Assembly: GCF_051020975.1 (NCBI RefSeq)
Contig: NC_135039.1
Coordinates: 8,158,692 to 8,222,691 of the forward strand
Length of the DNA: 64,000 nt
From: Osmia lignaria lignaria
Taxonomy: Eukaryota; Arthropoda; Insecta; Hymenoptera; Megachilidae
Direction of reading: 5' to 3'
In this document: positions 11,450 to 23,284 of the stretch, in pieces
How the letters are laid out: each line of letters begins with the position of its first letter
Position numbering within the stretch: the first letter of the stretch is position 1
The notes under the pieces: model-generated
The model's input: the letters and a program-made list of their open reading frames with translations, nothing else
The model's database searches: none
What the model was told of the DNA's origin: nothing
Position numbers and translations under genes: made by a program

Positions 11450-11750
11450 AGTCGTCGATTGTTTACGGTTTCTACAAATACATCAAGGCGGCCGGCAATG
11501 GACGCTTATAACTGGTGTGCTTAAAAACTTGTTTTGAGCAGCCGGCCGCCTCGCGGTGGACGGAATAAGGTTGCCTGACCTGAACCTTACTTAAACCTAA
11601 ATATTCTACCTAGTAACTAATGTAATGGATTAGGTTCGGGTTAGGTTTTCTATTCCGGCCGACTAGCGACTACTCAAATCGAGTTTGTAAGCACACCCGT
11701 TATACGCGTCCATTGCCAGCCGCCTCGATGACTATAAACAATCGACGACT
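11450..11750. mobile_element. 301-bp MITE with long TIRs
   Basis: Both ends are agtcgtcgattgttta in inverted orientation (11450 and ending 11750). Homology between the arms continues inward with small indels through ggc(g)gccggcaatggacgc and gtgtgctta, about 100 bp per arm. The centre has ctaacccgaacctaatcc-type words. No target duplication was clear, so the superfamily is undetermined. Confidence 0.8.
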
Positions 11751-11984
11751 CAACGCTTACACACACGCTGCTACAGACACGTAGCTATAGGCAATGATAA
11801 TTGTAGCAGTAGCAATAGTCTTTTGCAAAAATCTGGGAAACTGAGGCCGAGCGGCGGTTATATGTATAGGAAAAAGTTGTTCAAAATGTTGATTTCTACA
11901 ACATATTCAAAAATCGTCGAAATCGGTGAGATCCCCTTTTTCTAAATAAGTACCGGGTATTTCCTCGATAACGGTACTAGGTAC

Positions 11985-12200
11985 CAAATTTCTTTTGGTG
12001 GTACAAATTAGTACAAATTCAGCACTAAATGTATCTGCTTTGTTTGATTCATTTTTATTAATTTTGACGATGGGTCTTGCTAGCTTAATATTAAGCTAGC
12101 AGCACCACGATTTTTTTGGAAATGGCAGGAGGTACAAAATTACTGTTTGTGGTACAAATTAGTACAAAATAAGTACTATTTATTCCACTAGCTGTATTAT
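11985..12200. repeat. Imperfect duplication around a 24-bp perfect palindrome
   Basis: ggtggtacaaattagtacaaa (near 11996) and gtggtacaaattagtacaaa (near 12141) are direct copies with diverged flanks. Between them, 12078-12101 is a perfect palindrome, TGCTAGCTTAAT followed by its exact reverse complement. Confidence 0.75.
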
Positions 12201-12240
12201 AAGTCCGATATGATTCTGCTGGTTTGGTCCTGCCAGCTTA

Positions 12241-12745
12241 AGAGAGGTAAATGCGTAAATTGTGGAGACCAACATAGGTCAAACGCTAGAAAATGCGTCG
12301 TGTTCCCACAGGAGCACGAAATCAAAAAAACTATGGCTACAGAAATGTGTCATACACTCAGGCTAAGCAGATGATAAGAGATAGATATGTTGGCAGAAGA
12401 TTTGAATCAGATATTAACGATTATAAGGAATTTCCAGCATTGAAAGAAACACGCAGAGTGGGACACGAAACCTGGGAGAGATTAAACGTCCCCACGAAAA
12501 GAGGTACTGTGAATGAGTGGGAAGAAGTAAGACGCCGAAAATATGGAGGAAGGAGAGGATCCTTCGAAACCGAGGAAAATGAAAGAGAACGTCCAGTTGT
12601 AAAAAGGAATTGGGAAAGAGATGTGAGGTTTGGAAACAAGACCGATCGTAGAGAAAATAGAGTCAAAACGCTGGAAAGAGTCCCACATGACAAAGAAAGA
12701 CTCGAACCGAATGACAGAACCAACAATGTACCGAACAAATTATAA
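12241..12745 (+). pseudogene. Non-LTR (jockey-type) ORF1 remnant
   Basis: The first frame (12241 on) reads a zinc knuckle KCVNCGDQHRSNARKC typical of the ORF1 nucleic-acid-binding protein of jockey-like non-LTR retrotransposons. It then shifts, and the downstream frame (12293-12745, 150 codons) continues with NVSYTQAKQMIRDR, matching the family's 'VSYAEA' region, then a charged Arg/Glu-rich tail. No reverse transcriptase is found downstream, so this is a truncated, frameshifted remnant. Confidence 0.6.
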
Positions 12746-13088
12746 CCATCGCGAAGAGGAATGGGGTTAGAGGAACCAGAGATAAGATTAGGGGAGAAAA
12801 TTATCAGTTCCTTGAGACTATGAGGAATAAGACGGACGACGAGCTCTTGGAAGATCTGATTAACTTGATAAGTGAAAGGAATTTACTACAACCCAAGAAG
12901 CAAAAGATGAGAATCTCCATTGAGAGAAACTGCACAGCCAACTTGATGGACCATGCGGAAGACTGGTGGGCCGTCGGCCCCCACTTTCAGCTAATGGTGC
13001 CTAAGAAGGTACACAGGAAGGTACAGGCAAGAAGACAGAAATTGGTCTATTCTAATCTACTGAAGAAGAAAAAAAGAAACAGGAGGAA

Positions 13089-13325
13089 TTGGGACTGAGA
13101 CAACCAGAAAAAACTTTTGACGAATTAATCGAGGAAAGCAAACAACAGTCGCAGCGACTTAAAGAACAGCTGGGTATGGCGAGGGCATCCACGCCTCTCC
13201 CGCCTGTATTGGTTCCTGAAGTAGAAGCCGAGAAGGGGGAGATCTTGACTCCCTACGAGAAAGACAGTGAAGAGTGTAAGAAACAGGAAGAAAATGGAAA
13301 AGAGAACGAGAAAGAAGCGTGGTAA
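13089..13325 (+). CDS. Charged Glu/Lys-rich ORF, unknown
   Basis: 78-codon frame, rich in Glu, Lys and Gln, with a Pro-rich middle (STPLPPVLVPEVE). The frame is open upstream for some codons. It may be part of a Gag-like or ORF1-like protein of the remnant just upstream; no domain is recognised and it could be chance. Confidence 0.25.
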   Translation: MGLRQPEKTFDELIEESKQQSQRLKEQLGMARASTPLPPVLVPEVEAEKGEILTPYEKDSEECKKQEENGKENEKEAW

Positions 13326-13429
13326 AAGCACTAACATGACGAGAAACGCACGCGGATCGAAACTGAAGAATATTTAGAAGGAGAAAATTTATTTGCAATA
13401 GAACACAATAACTTCAAAATACATCAATT

Positions 13430-14375
13430 TACATCAATACTTCAACTGGCCATTAATGATGTTCTTAAAGAGAATCCAGTAGACAGTATTATGCAAAAAA
13501 TTCGTCTCTTAGTAAAAAAGTTTCAAATATCTTCATAGTTGATCACTTTAAGAACAATGAAATTGAACAAACCAGTTTTAGATTGTGTTACAAGGTGGAA
13601 TTCAACATTTAATATGTTGGAACAATTGTTGGAATTAAAAGAATTGTGCAACAGAATTAATGAAATCGGTTTAGAAGATGAAGAATGGACCAGCGTACAA
13701 GAATTAGTATGTACTTTAAAACCCGCAAAAATTGCTACAAAGAGATTACATTTACGCATTATGGATCAAATTAAAAGTGAACATAACAAAAATTAAAAAT
13801 GATTATGCAACGATGCTAATAAATGCAATTAATTCGCTAGAGAAAATCTTCTCGAGAATGATTCTTTATTGGCATTGGTTTTTCTTGATCCAAGATATAA
13901 AAATTAACTGTCAAAAGCACAGAAAGAAATTGTCACAATACATGTAGTAAACATATGGGAATATTATAAAACAACATATCAATTAAAAACATTAGACACT
14001 TCTACTTCAATGTCTGGTGTCAGTGTTTCTGTTGAAAATGAAGATATTGGTGACATGGACAAACTGCTATTTGAGTCAGACAAAGAATTAAAAGAAGATG
14101 CAATTCATTCAGCTTTTATTACGTATTCTCTAAATACTTTTTCAAAAATCCCAAGAATAGAAAGAAGCACAAGTTTCTTGCAATACTGGGAACATGAAAA
14201 ATATACCTATCCTGATTTATTTATTCTTTCGCAAATTGTATACGCTGTGCCAGCTACTTAAGTGTCAGTAGAACACTTGTTTTCAGGATTGAAATTTATA
14301 TTAAATGACCAACGATCTTGCTTAAATCATGATATTATAGATGATATCATGATTATACGAACAAATGAACTTTAG
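13430..14375 (+). pseudogene. hAT transposase remnant
   Basis: Pieces in at least three frames keep hAT landmarks in the right order: LDCVTRWNSTFNMLEQL (near 13575), a middle ending LVFLDPRYK-like (near 13870), and the C-terminal dimerisation region LSQIVYAVPAT, then a stop in place of a residue, then VEHLFSGLKFILNDQRS (14225-14340). Stops and frameshifts at about 13535, 13795, 13950 and 14260 make it dead. The N-terminal BED finger is not seen. Confidence 0.85.
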
Positions 14376-15043
14376 TTCTGGAAGATTATAATATTTATGG
14401 TATCTTAATGTAATATTTATGTTTAGTATTTAATAATCTAATAATTTTGTTGTATATGTGTATGTATCCCTATGTATATGTATATGTATATGTATATGTA
14501 ATAATATATTTCATAATTCTATTAAGAACGTTTCCTTCAATGTTACGTTACTTGATTATATTTATTATATTAAGTGCAATTGTCAGTATATTTCTAGCAA
14601 ATGGACCGTTCACCGATTTTGACATGTTATATATCGTTGGATTCATCTTGTTGAGTACATTACGAATATATACATCATTACTTACGGAAATTTGTTTTTC
14701 GTGTGTAATTTATTATAAACTTTCAATAAAAAGTGAAGTTAGGTTAGGTTATAGTAATGGCCAGCCAGCTGGCAGTAATATTTCATTTAAAATTATTAGT
14801 ACTTTGATGATAGCAATATTAGTATCTCTACTTTCAACAAGTACAAGAGATTCTGTGTTCATTTTTCATTTTTGTAGCATTGCTATGTGTATTGTGGACA
14901 ATTCATTTCTTACTTTATTAATATTTTATTCTGCAGGAATCTGAAAAGTGAAATTCAAATAATTAACAAATGAAAAATGTGTCTTTCTTGTTTCAAACTG
15001 TAAGCTCAGATTTTCTTCTATTTTTAATAATTTACAGATTTTA
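14376..15043. repeat. AT-rich spacer with (TATG)n and TTAGG-like words
   Basis: 14451-14505 holds a TATG-rich microsatellite. A hydrophobic 165-codon frame (14447-14944) begins inside it and is probably chance translation of AT-rich DNA. Near 14742 the words aggttaggttaggtta resemble the insect telomere repeat TTAGG, too short for an array. Confidence 0.5.
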
Positions 15044-15690
15044 GTGCATTTTGTAATTAAAATGAGTATATGTATAATTCCAAAAACATGGAATTTGATC
15101 AATATTCATAAATTTTGCAACGATCAAGATCCGTCATTAAAATTCCTGCAGAATAAAGAGCTAATTAAAAAAGAAATGAACTGTCCACAATGTGGAAATT
15201 TAATGAAATTAGTAGATAAATATTTGAACTGCAGACTGACTATCCCAGCCATTGCTAATCCCATTAAAAGAAAAAATGTTTGTAATGTTAAAATATCAAT
15301 AAAAAAAGAAACATGGTTTTCAAAAACAAAAATGAATTATGTAATGGTACTAAAATTAACGTATATATTTGTGTACAATTACAAACAACATTATATTATT
15401 AGAGAATTAAAATTAAATAAAAATACAGTGTCACAATGATCATATTTTGTACAGCAAGTGATGACAGAGTGGTTATGTCACTCCTGCAAAATAATAGATG
15501 GTGAAGAGAAAATTGTTAAAATCAACGAGTCCAAAAGAATAAAGTATCAAAAAGGACATTTTGTTGTAGGGTGTTTGGGGAATAGAGAGAGAGAATGGTA
15601 AAGTATTTTTAGAGCCCATTGAAAATAGGGATTCTAGGGATTGGTTTCCTAAACTTTTAACTTGCATTTTTGGACTTTTCAGGTAAAAAA
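15044..15690 (+). pseudogene. Merlin (ISXO2-like) transposase remnant
   Basis: N-terminal zinc ribbon CPQCG with a later Cys (15181-15230), the KKETWFSK motif, then after an in-frame stop (15437) the strand ..KIVKINESKR.. where the family has the first catalytic Asp in a (V/E)IDESKF context. Here the Asp is Asn. It continues GHFVVG and, after a frameshift near 15597, VFLEPIENRDS to the end at about 15680. Typical insect Merlin order, inactivated by the Asp change, a stop and a shift. Confidence 0.7.
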
Positions 15691-16150
15691 CTACAAGAAC
15701 ACATATTTTGGACCCGTTAATGATTGGTCCCTTAGACGAAGTTTGACCAATACTTTTAATGTAATAAAATAATATTTCTACTCATAGATGTGTCGAAGTG
15801 TACTTAACCTCACTTTTTTATTGAAACTTTACGGTCAATTTTACATGAGAAAAATGCATTTCCGCAAATAATGATGTATATATTCGTAATGTACTCAACA
15901 AAACGAATTTAATGACATATATCTCGTTAAAATCAGTGAACACATATGTAACCTACTTACTTTAACCGCGTTAACTGTCTCACAATCATGTTGAGTACTT
16001 ACAGCTTACAGTATCAAATTTCTCGCCGGTCCCTTTTCAGTTTATATCTAGTAATTTGTAACCCGTTCTCTTGTGGTGACCACGGGTTACAGTAATCGTA
16101 ACTTATTATCCTGGGTTACGGTGCCGGTTATGCACTGGTTACAATCTCTG

Positions 16151-16757
16151 CCACAGCCGACTCTAGTAGTAGCCATGCTGAACAACGTGGCAACACCGCT
16201 CACGTGACAATCGGGAGTCCTATTTTCAAAAACAGAGTCCTGTGCTCGGAATTGTAATTAACGTCCTTTTTAATTAAAAGCTGTAGTAATATACACTATT
16301 TTGTGTTAATTATGTATAAACAATATATAAACGTTGCAACTATGGCAAATAGAAGTGATGTGGTAGTATAAAATTGTTATAAATGTGATGTATATTTTAT
16401 GTACTATCAAAGTAGTTTGGTGTTGTGAAGCATGATATTTGAAATATTTACAGTAGTTTCAAAAAAATTTAGGTATGAAGCAAAATGAAACCATCTTTGG
16501 ATCAAATTGAAACATTTAAGAATTGATGAACGTGTATATAAGTTAATAAAAACTTTGAAACAAGCGAAATTATTGGAACGAAACCAAAGAGGTTATGTGA
16601 AGTCCAGAGAGTGTCGGGAGTCTGACGACGTTGATTGGCTGAGAGTCTGGGAGTCCGGGAGGCAGATAGAGTAGGGTAGGTGTTGATATATTCAGACCGG
16701 ACTCCCGCGGTGTTGCCATTTTTACTTCAGCACGGCTAATACTAGAGTCGGCTGTGG
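16151..16757. mobile_element. 607-bp MITE
   Basis: Left end CCACAGCCGACTCTAGTA, right end its inverse (ctagagtcggctgtgg, 16742-16757). Similarity continues inward through agccatgctgaa / ttcagcacggct and gtggcaacaccgc / gcggtgttgcc, about 60 bp per arm. Inside there is no coding frame. Target duplication not clear. Just outside, at 16050-16140, three cg/tgggttac words recur. Confidence 0.8.
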
Positions 16758-17285
16758 TATTTGCACGTGTCTAGGAACTTTTCTTTTTCAGATGGCGCTT
16801 CGTATGGTCGCGTCGCCACACAACTAGCGCAACTAGCGCTACTCCCTACACCTTCGTTTGTTTCCACCAGGTCATCCGAGCGTTTTCTAGGGTTTTTTTA
16901 CATTTTACAGTATTTTGCGATAAGATACGTTAAAAACGTATGTTGTGTAACGTGAAACGTTATCACGTGAATATGTTTAGAGTGGTGTGGTGACACTGCC
17001 ATGGGAATATTTATCGATAGTCTATTGTATCGATATGTCTTGAATGTTCTTCGAGGACCTTTGTATCGATGGTCATAAATTAAGAGCGAAATTCAAACAT
17101 CGTCTATGCGTACCCTTATATAAATAGACAAAGATTAAATTGTAACCCCCTCGACGTGGGAGATCGAGCTGAGAGAAGGCCGGAAGTCCAGAGATTGGAA
17201 TAGTTTCACTTTGAAAATTCCTAAAAGACTAATTTATGATAGACCATAGCCAATTCATTGTTTTCGACCAAGTCACGAACGGTCC

Positions 17286-17717
17286 TTAAAAGCTACGAAG
17301 TCTTTTCCGATATCCTGTCTTTTCATGCACTCTAAGAAGGTCGTAAATTTCCTCAAGAGTTGCTTTGGCAAGTACAAGGTCTTGTCGTTTCCTAATTTCT
17401 CTGGGTCCCACGCTTTCTCGTAGCACATCTGCGCTGCAACGTTCTAGCGTCTTGGCGGAGCGCCTCCACTTCCACGCGCCTGAGGGTGGACCACAGCCAG
17501 GAGAAGGGGCCCACACGAGACGGGGTGGACTCCTCCACCATTGGACGAGGGATGATCCTGAGGGAGGATCCAGGATCCATGAAGGAAGGGGCATCGACGG
17601 ACAATGCGCGAAGATCTCCTCCGCCAAGCGCAGAACCGGCAGAATGATTTTGTCAGCTAAATTAGACGGATCTTTCTCACGAGCAATTATAACGCATCTT
17701 GAAATCAGAGTCTTCAA
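17286..17717 (-). pseudogene. Putative retroelement Gag-like fragment
   Basis: 143-codon minus-strand frame lying downstream (in minus direction) of a primer-binding-site-like sequence and a probable LTR. The C-terminal part (KRQDLVLAKATLEEIYDLLR) looks helical and coding-like; the middle is Pro/Trp-rich and may be shifted. No Cys knuckle is present. Its identity as Gag rests on position only. Confidence 0.35.
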
Positions 17718-18003
17718 GTCTGTTCAAATCTTTATTTCAAGTATAAAATCATAGTCAACAGAGAACAATAGTTTGATTATTTCATTTTTCCGCGCCTCGC
17801 GAGTGGAGCGCCTCTGCGCTCCACGGATTATCGTACCTGCGCCTTTAAATCCCCAGAAATCCCTATTGTCCGCGAACGGACTCGCAACAACGGTAAGATA
17901 CGTTAAAAACGTTGTGACCCGCTTCGGGGGTTCACCCTGTACAAAATTCTACTCGCAAACTTTATTTTACTCTATAACTTTGGCTCTCGTCGGATCGTCT
18001 ATA

Positions 18004-18017
18004 ATCGTTGGGCGCCA
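18004..18017 (-). other. Primer-binding site (tRNA-Lys type)
   Basis: Read on the minus strand: TGGCGCCCAACGAT. The TGGCGCCC core is a common retroelement PBS complementary to tRNA-Lys 3' ends. It orients the element to the minus strand, with the LTR to the right. Confidence 0.6.
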
Positions 18018-18907
18018 GCCACGTCTCATGGCGATCAAAATCGAAAGGGAAAAGGGGTGATCGTGGGTGTTTTACAGGGGATGGGTCTCGGGGCACTTAC
18101 GTCCGTACAATACTTCGCGGGGGAGTACGCAAGGAGGATTATTGTGGGAAGGGAAGTCTCTAGGGTCGGAAAAGGGGTTCGCAGGAAAGTTCGCCTACGT
18201 TACGCGAATGAGGAAATAACTGTGGTCGGAAAATCAAAGGGGGGACGTGCAGAACAGGGGGGATTCGTCTTAACTTCGAACAATGCGCGGGCGGAGAAGA
18301 TAGCTGTTGCCAAGCTCACAATACAATCGTAATATGTTAAGGGACTCACCCAAATTTCCTCACACTCTCTCTACACTCTCTATACTCTTTATCGCTTTTC
18401 GCTTCTCAAATCGCTTTATACGCTCTTTCTCTACTCTCGCCTAGCCTCGGGCTCAATGGTCGCGGGATGGTTTGGGGAGGGGATGGGACTAGGAAGGGGG
18501 CCTCTTCCGGCAACGGGCTAGATCGATTATCGATCTTCGATACACCGGTGCTCGGGGTCGATGGGGCTGGCGGATATCCCGCGATGACGGGTGGGTTGAG
18601 GTCTTCGGGCTCGGCGACAGATGGCTCCGGGTGGACGTTTCGCATGATCTGGGCAGCTTCGTCTATTGCTTCGGAGTCCCACGTTGCTCCGTTTCCTTGG
18701 AGGACGGTTTAGGGGTCTGTCGCCGGCCTCGTAGCTCCTTCTGCGGGTGTTCCTTTCCGGTCTTCTGTCGCCTCCATCGGCCCGACACCGGTGAGCAGGG
18801 GGAAAGGGTTAGGTGAGGGAAGGGTTACGGGTGGTTTCGAGGTGGAAGTGTAACGTGGGGGAAAGCGCAGCGATTGTAACGGGGGGCACGGGTGTCACCA
18901 CGTTACA
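18018..18907 (-). repeat. Probable 5' LTR (about 0.9 kb)
   Basis: Minus strand starts TGTAACGTGGTGACACCCG at 18907, a typical insect LTR start, and ends near the PBS at 18018. The far right end also forms a near-palindrome (gtaacgggg..cacgttac). No second LTR copy was found, so the exact 3' border and the family are uncertain. Open frames inside (18057-18332, 18406-18645) have no known domains. Confidence 0.45.
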
Positions 18908-19224
18908 ACGTATAAAACATATAATACCAGATTTGAACCGTTTGTGGTTAAATTCAAGTTAAAGTGACTGGTAAGTTTTATTAACGATTGTTTTAAAAAT
19001 ATGTAAATGAGAAATAAAGAAATAATCACAGGATAGCCTTAATTTATCTAAAAAGATGTATTTATGTTACAGAATACAGAATATAGTCCCCAAAAAATGA
19101 ACTCCTCTACTAATAAAAATACTTGTGTAAGTAATCGTTGTTCATTATTGGAGAAATGATTTTTTGAGAATATTTTTTTAGATATAATGAAATTTGTTAA
19201 TAATAAGAGAAAATATGAAATATA

Positions 19225-19225
<1 letters not shown>

Positions 19226-19258
<33 letters not shown>
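19226..19258 (+). repeat. (ATT)n microsatellite
   Basis: Eleven ATT units within an AT-rich stretch. Confidence 0.95.
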
Positions 19259-19506
19259 GTTATTAATTTTGAATCAAGACATGTTCGCAAAAACAACAAT
19301 ACGCAACTGTTTTCCCTTCCTCTTCTATTGGTAAAAAATCTTCATTTTCCCAACATTTATGGCGAGGCCTGCCGCCAAAACTTCGTTTCATGGCTTTATT
19401 TTAACTAGAGGGTGAGATATAACTGCGGAACTCCCTGATTTTAATAATAAATATCGCAAATAAAGACCTATGGATAACTACGTCTGTTTGAGCCGTATGA
19501 AGTTGG

Positions 19507-19830
19507 CCCCCCAATATTAAAATTTTTTAAATCTTCTTTTTGCAAACGTTTGCACATCGTTTGCCCATTAATGCCCCGTTGGAATTTTCGTTTGCCCCTT
19601 TTTAGTTTAAAAGTTACAAGCAATTCAATTTTGGAGGTGCCCACTTCACGTTAGCCCCCAATATTAAAATTTTTTAAATCTTCTTTTTGCAAACGTTTGC
19701 CCATCGTTTGCCTATTAATGCCCCATTGGAATTTTCGTTTGCTCCCTTTTAGTTTAAAAGTTACAAGCAATTTAATTTTGAAAAATTCAAAATCTTCTTT
19801 TTGGAAACATTTGCCCACGAATACCCCGTT
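19507..19830 (+). repeat. 147-bp tandem repeat, 2.5 copies
   Basis: The unit ccccaatattaaaattt.. through ttttagtttaaaagttac repeats with a spacing of 147 bp (aatatt at 19513 and 19660). A third, partial unit (aatcttctttttggaaac) lies 114 bp after the second. No coding content. Confidence 0.9.
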
Positions 19831-20194
19831 CGAATTTTCTCCTTCCAGTTAAAAGAATCATACGCAATTACATTTAAGTAAGATATTATATTCACTCTCG
19901 TTTATTCGTTCAGAATAACATTTTTGTATGGCACAAGTTGTTAAAATGTATAATACCGCCGGCATTAGCTTTACCCAAGGTGTACAACGTGGATGTTGCT
20001 CGGTCGGATTTACACCTCTTGTGTTTGTGTGTGCGTATGTGTGTAGGTGTGTAGGAATAGGTGTTTATGTGTTGTGTGTGTTTATGCATTTATTCATTTC
20101 TTTATTTTTTTATTTTTTTATTATTTTTATTATTCTGTTTTAAATTTTTTATTTATTAGACTTATATATTTAGTGTGAGATTATTAAGTATCTT

Positions 20195-22931
20195 TCATTT
20201 TGATACTTTAACATACCCTATAATTGCCGGTCGAACTAGTGTGTTTGATAGGGATCCATTTGGAATTATATCTGCTTTAAACTTTAGATCATTATGTTCT
20301 TTCCATGATCCAGTTACTGTTTTGCAAAACGCAGTATAATGACCAATGCCATTTTCAATTTCAGGTGGAATAAAATGTATGATACCTATTAAAACATATT
20401 TAACATTTTTTATCATAATGGAGTGTGGTATTTCAGATAGAGGTATTTCGGATGAAAATCCGAGATCTATTTGAAGCATATTGATAAAAGGATGTTCTGT
20501 ATCAATTAACAGATGTGGGCCCGGCTCTCTAGATTCATATCCGTATCTCTTGCAGGAATCACAATAAATTTTCTTGTTTGTTTTTGAAAAATATTTATTA
20601 AGACTTTTCTCTAAACCGATTTCTAATCCTTCAGTTAATATTGGCTGTGATTCTATTTGCAGCACTGGTTTAATAATTTTGGAACTAATTTTACATTTTT
20701 TACAGTTGAACTCATTAATTGTACTTGGTACAGCATGTAATAACTTTAAAATTAAATTCGATATATTATATGAACAATCCAGTGTGTTTGTCAGAGGTTT
20801 ATCAAGAGCTTTAGAAAAGCAAAGTGCTCTTTTAATGTACCATTTGCTTGTCGCTGTATTTAGTGCATAGTCAGTTACTAAATGAAAAAATTCAGAATCG
20901 GAAAATTCTGCTTTCACACATCTTTGATATACAATATAATCCGAGTATCCATTGGCTATTAGTTCAATAAGTGAATCAAATGAGCAGGTATTCATAACTT
21001 GAACTTTTACTTTTTCTATTTTTACAGGAGCAAGTAAATTGCCATTTTGTATTATCATATTCTTCCGTTTGCGTAAAGGACGATTATGCATTAAAGTAAC
21101 ATTTGGACAAGCCTGTAAATACTTTCCTCTTTTAGACGGAATCATTTTATCATGCCACTAGGCTTCCTTATATTCTGTTCGCGCCAGTTTTCTTCTTCTT
21201 GCAAATATTGCTCTGAATTTTCTGAAACATCATTCATATTTTCTGATAATTCGACTACTTTTGTCGTAAAAGTAGAACAATCTACTCTTTCGGTGGCTTT
21301 GGATATTTCTGATGAAACTTCATGTATATTTAAAACCTCATTATAAGCAGCACGTTCAATTTTACATGTGGCTATAATTGAACGAATAAGCTTTATGATA
21401 AATTTATTAATTCTAAGAGGTTTACTGTCGTCGCACAGTATAATGTTTTTTATTTCATTGAAATATGATTCAGATCTCGCTGAACTTGCTATAGTATAAT
21501 TTGTTCTGCTGCATTCAGACATTACGTTTGTCCACAAAACATAATAATCGCATAAAATGTTTTGCAAATTCTGGAGCGTAATAGGGATTAGGTCGCATTA
21601 ATGTACGCGTTTTTTCAGCTATCAATTTAGCGTTATCGTATATTTTTATTAATTGTGGACAATCAAACTCTTCATTGAGATCTGTTAATTGAGTGGGTTC
21701 TGTAGAGACATTTACATCATCGTTGCTTTCTTCATACAATTCTATTAGAAATGTTAGAATCGCGTTTAAAAGGAAAGTTTCTTGTTTTTCACAATCAGTC
21801 CCACTGTCATCACATTCACTTAAACAAACTATAAGAACGGCTGACATCATTTTTTCAAAATCTGAACTATATTTACAAGTTGTCATAAGACCAATACATC
21901 GAACATAGAAATCTTTAATACGTGGAACTTTGTCATTGAAACACTTCCACTTCGTGATCATTTTTATTATATGAGCTATATCTACACGAATGTAGCACTT
22001 TATTGCGGTCTGAATACTTTTGCCAGAAAGATGATGTAGACAGTAGTCCATATATGTTTTCAAACTACATTCATTAAAAGATAAGGAAATACCGTTTAAT
22101 AAAGCAAATGAAAAATCCGTCACAGTTTCATACGGCGCAGGAGCGCCGGATCATAGCCATTCTTTTATAAAATAAGATATGGTATTTGCATCATGCTTCT
22201 CTGAAAGAATCTGGAAAACAGGAAATATTCTTTTTGAAGATGGGACAATAGTTTGGTATAAGAAAATTGCACTGGATTGGTCATTAGGTCTTTTTAATTT
22301 GTGGACTATTGATCCAGTGGCGTCGATTGATAAAGGTACTTTAGTTTTTATAATATCTTTATATAAATCAAGCTGCATCGGCGGCCAGTACATACAATAA
22401 AATTTGTCCAGTGCTATTTCCCGTATTATACTTGCAAACTCTACATTATATTTTATTTTTTGTAGTGACATAAGAGGATCAGGAATCTTATATAATCCTA
22501 AATCTTTATCTTTTGCTTCTTGACGGGCTTTTCTGAGAACACTGCTACTATATAAATGGCTAGGTTCTGGATCTCCATATGCCATAACATTTGTTGCTTT
22601 ATAACGCCAATTAGCAGCCTTTATAGAAAGCAATTCTTCTCCAACTTTTTGTCTTTCTAATCGATCATCTATTTACACTTATTTCATTTACATCTGTTAT
22701 ATTCATTTGTTGTTTCATTTTACTTAGTACGCCATTTCTGTCCTTTTGTACATGCAAGAATAAAGTATCACGTTTAATTTTATTTTCCAATAATGCGCAA
22801 AGATCATCCCAAACTTTGCTGGAGCGCGGCTTAAGTGTTCCTTTTGTGTCTTGAAAAATATCAACTTTTGCGAGAGCATCAATAATCTCGTTTGTGGAAA
22901 CAGAGGCTGCTCGTGGCATTTTTAAATACAA
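20195..22931 (-). pseudogene. NOF-like MULE transposase with C-terminal USP-like protease domain
   Basis: One gene read right to left. N-terminal part (22931-22665) MPRAASVSTNEIIDAL.. with SSKVWDDLC; after a frameshift near 22667 the MULE core: LSIDATGSIV (first catalytic Asp, about 22310) and VTDFSFALLNGI (second Asp, about 22115), a layout I associate with NOF/foldback-type transposases. A TGA at 22151, which a CGA-to-TGA change would explain, splits the core. Frameshifts at about 21565 and 21143 follow. The last 316 codons (21145-20195) resemble a ubiquitin-specific protease: Cys box NTCSFDSLIEL, two zinc-finger Cys pairs (CKKC, CDSC), and His box GHYTAFCK..WKEHND. Four lesions make this copy dead; the domain joins stay colinear, so the ancestor was probably one long protein. 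TIRs not found. Confidence 0.7.
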
Positions 22932-23284
22932 GAAATCAAAAGCAATTGTTGTTTAACTTAGATAAACAAATCATAAAATCAAATAGCAAAGACAACTAGT
23001 TAAAATAAATTTGCTTTTATAATGTCAAAGAACCTATTTTATTATTGCAAGACATATGGGAAGAAAAAAGAACTTTGTTATATAACCAACTCAGTTATGC
23101 GGTTTGTTCAGCTTTCGCATACACCTAAATGACACACGGATGCTACGATAGCTATATTATGTATGTCACCGCCAAAGTATAAAATACGATACAGCATACA
23201 TCACCTAGGAAATGTATGAATGACGTAACTCCTTCACCCAAATATTATATATACATTTCTTGTAATATAACATAACCAAGGGAA

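Noticed and set aside
14740..14760. Telomeric TTAGG array
   Set aside because: Only two to three imperfect units; a dispersed word, not an array.
14447..14944. 165-codon hydrophobic frame, possible membrane protein
   Set aside because: Begins in a TATG microsatellite and lies in AT-rich DNA, where hydrophobic open frames arise by chance; no known motif.
18406..18645. Pro-rich 79-codon minus-strand frame
   Set aside because: Lies in a probable LTR, no domain, GC-driven open frame.
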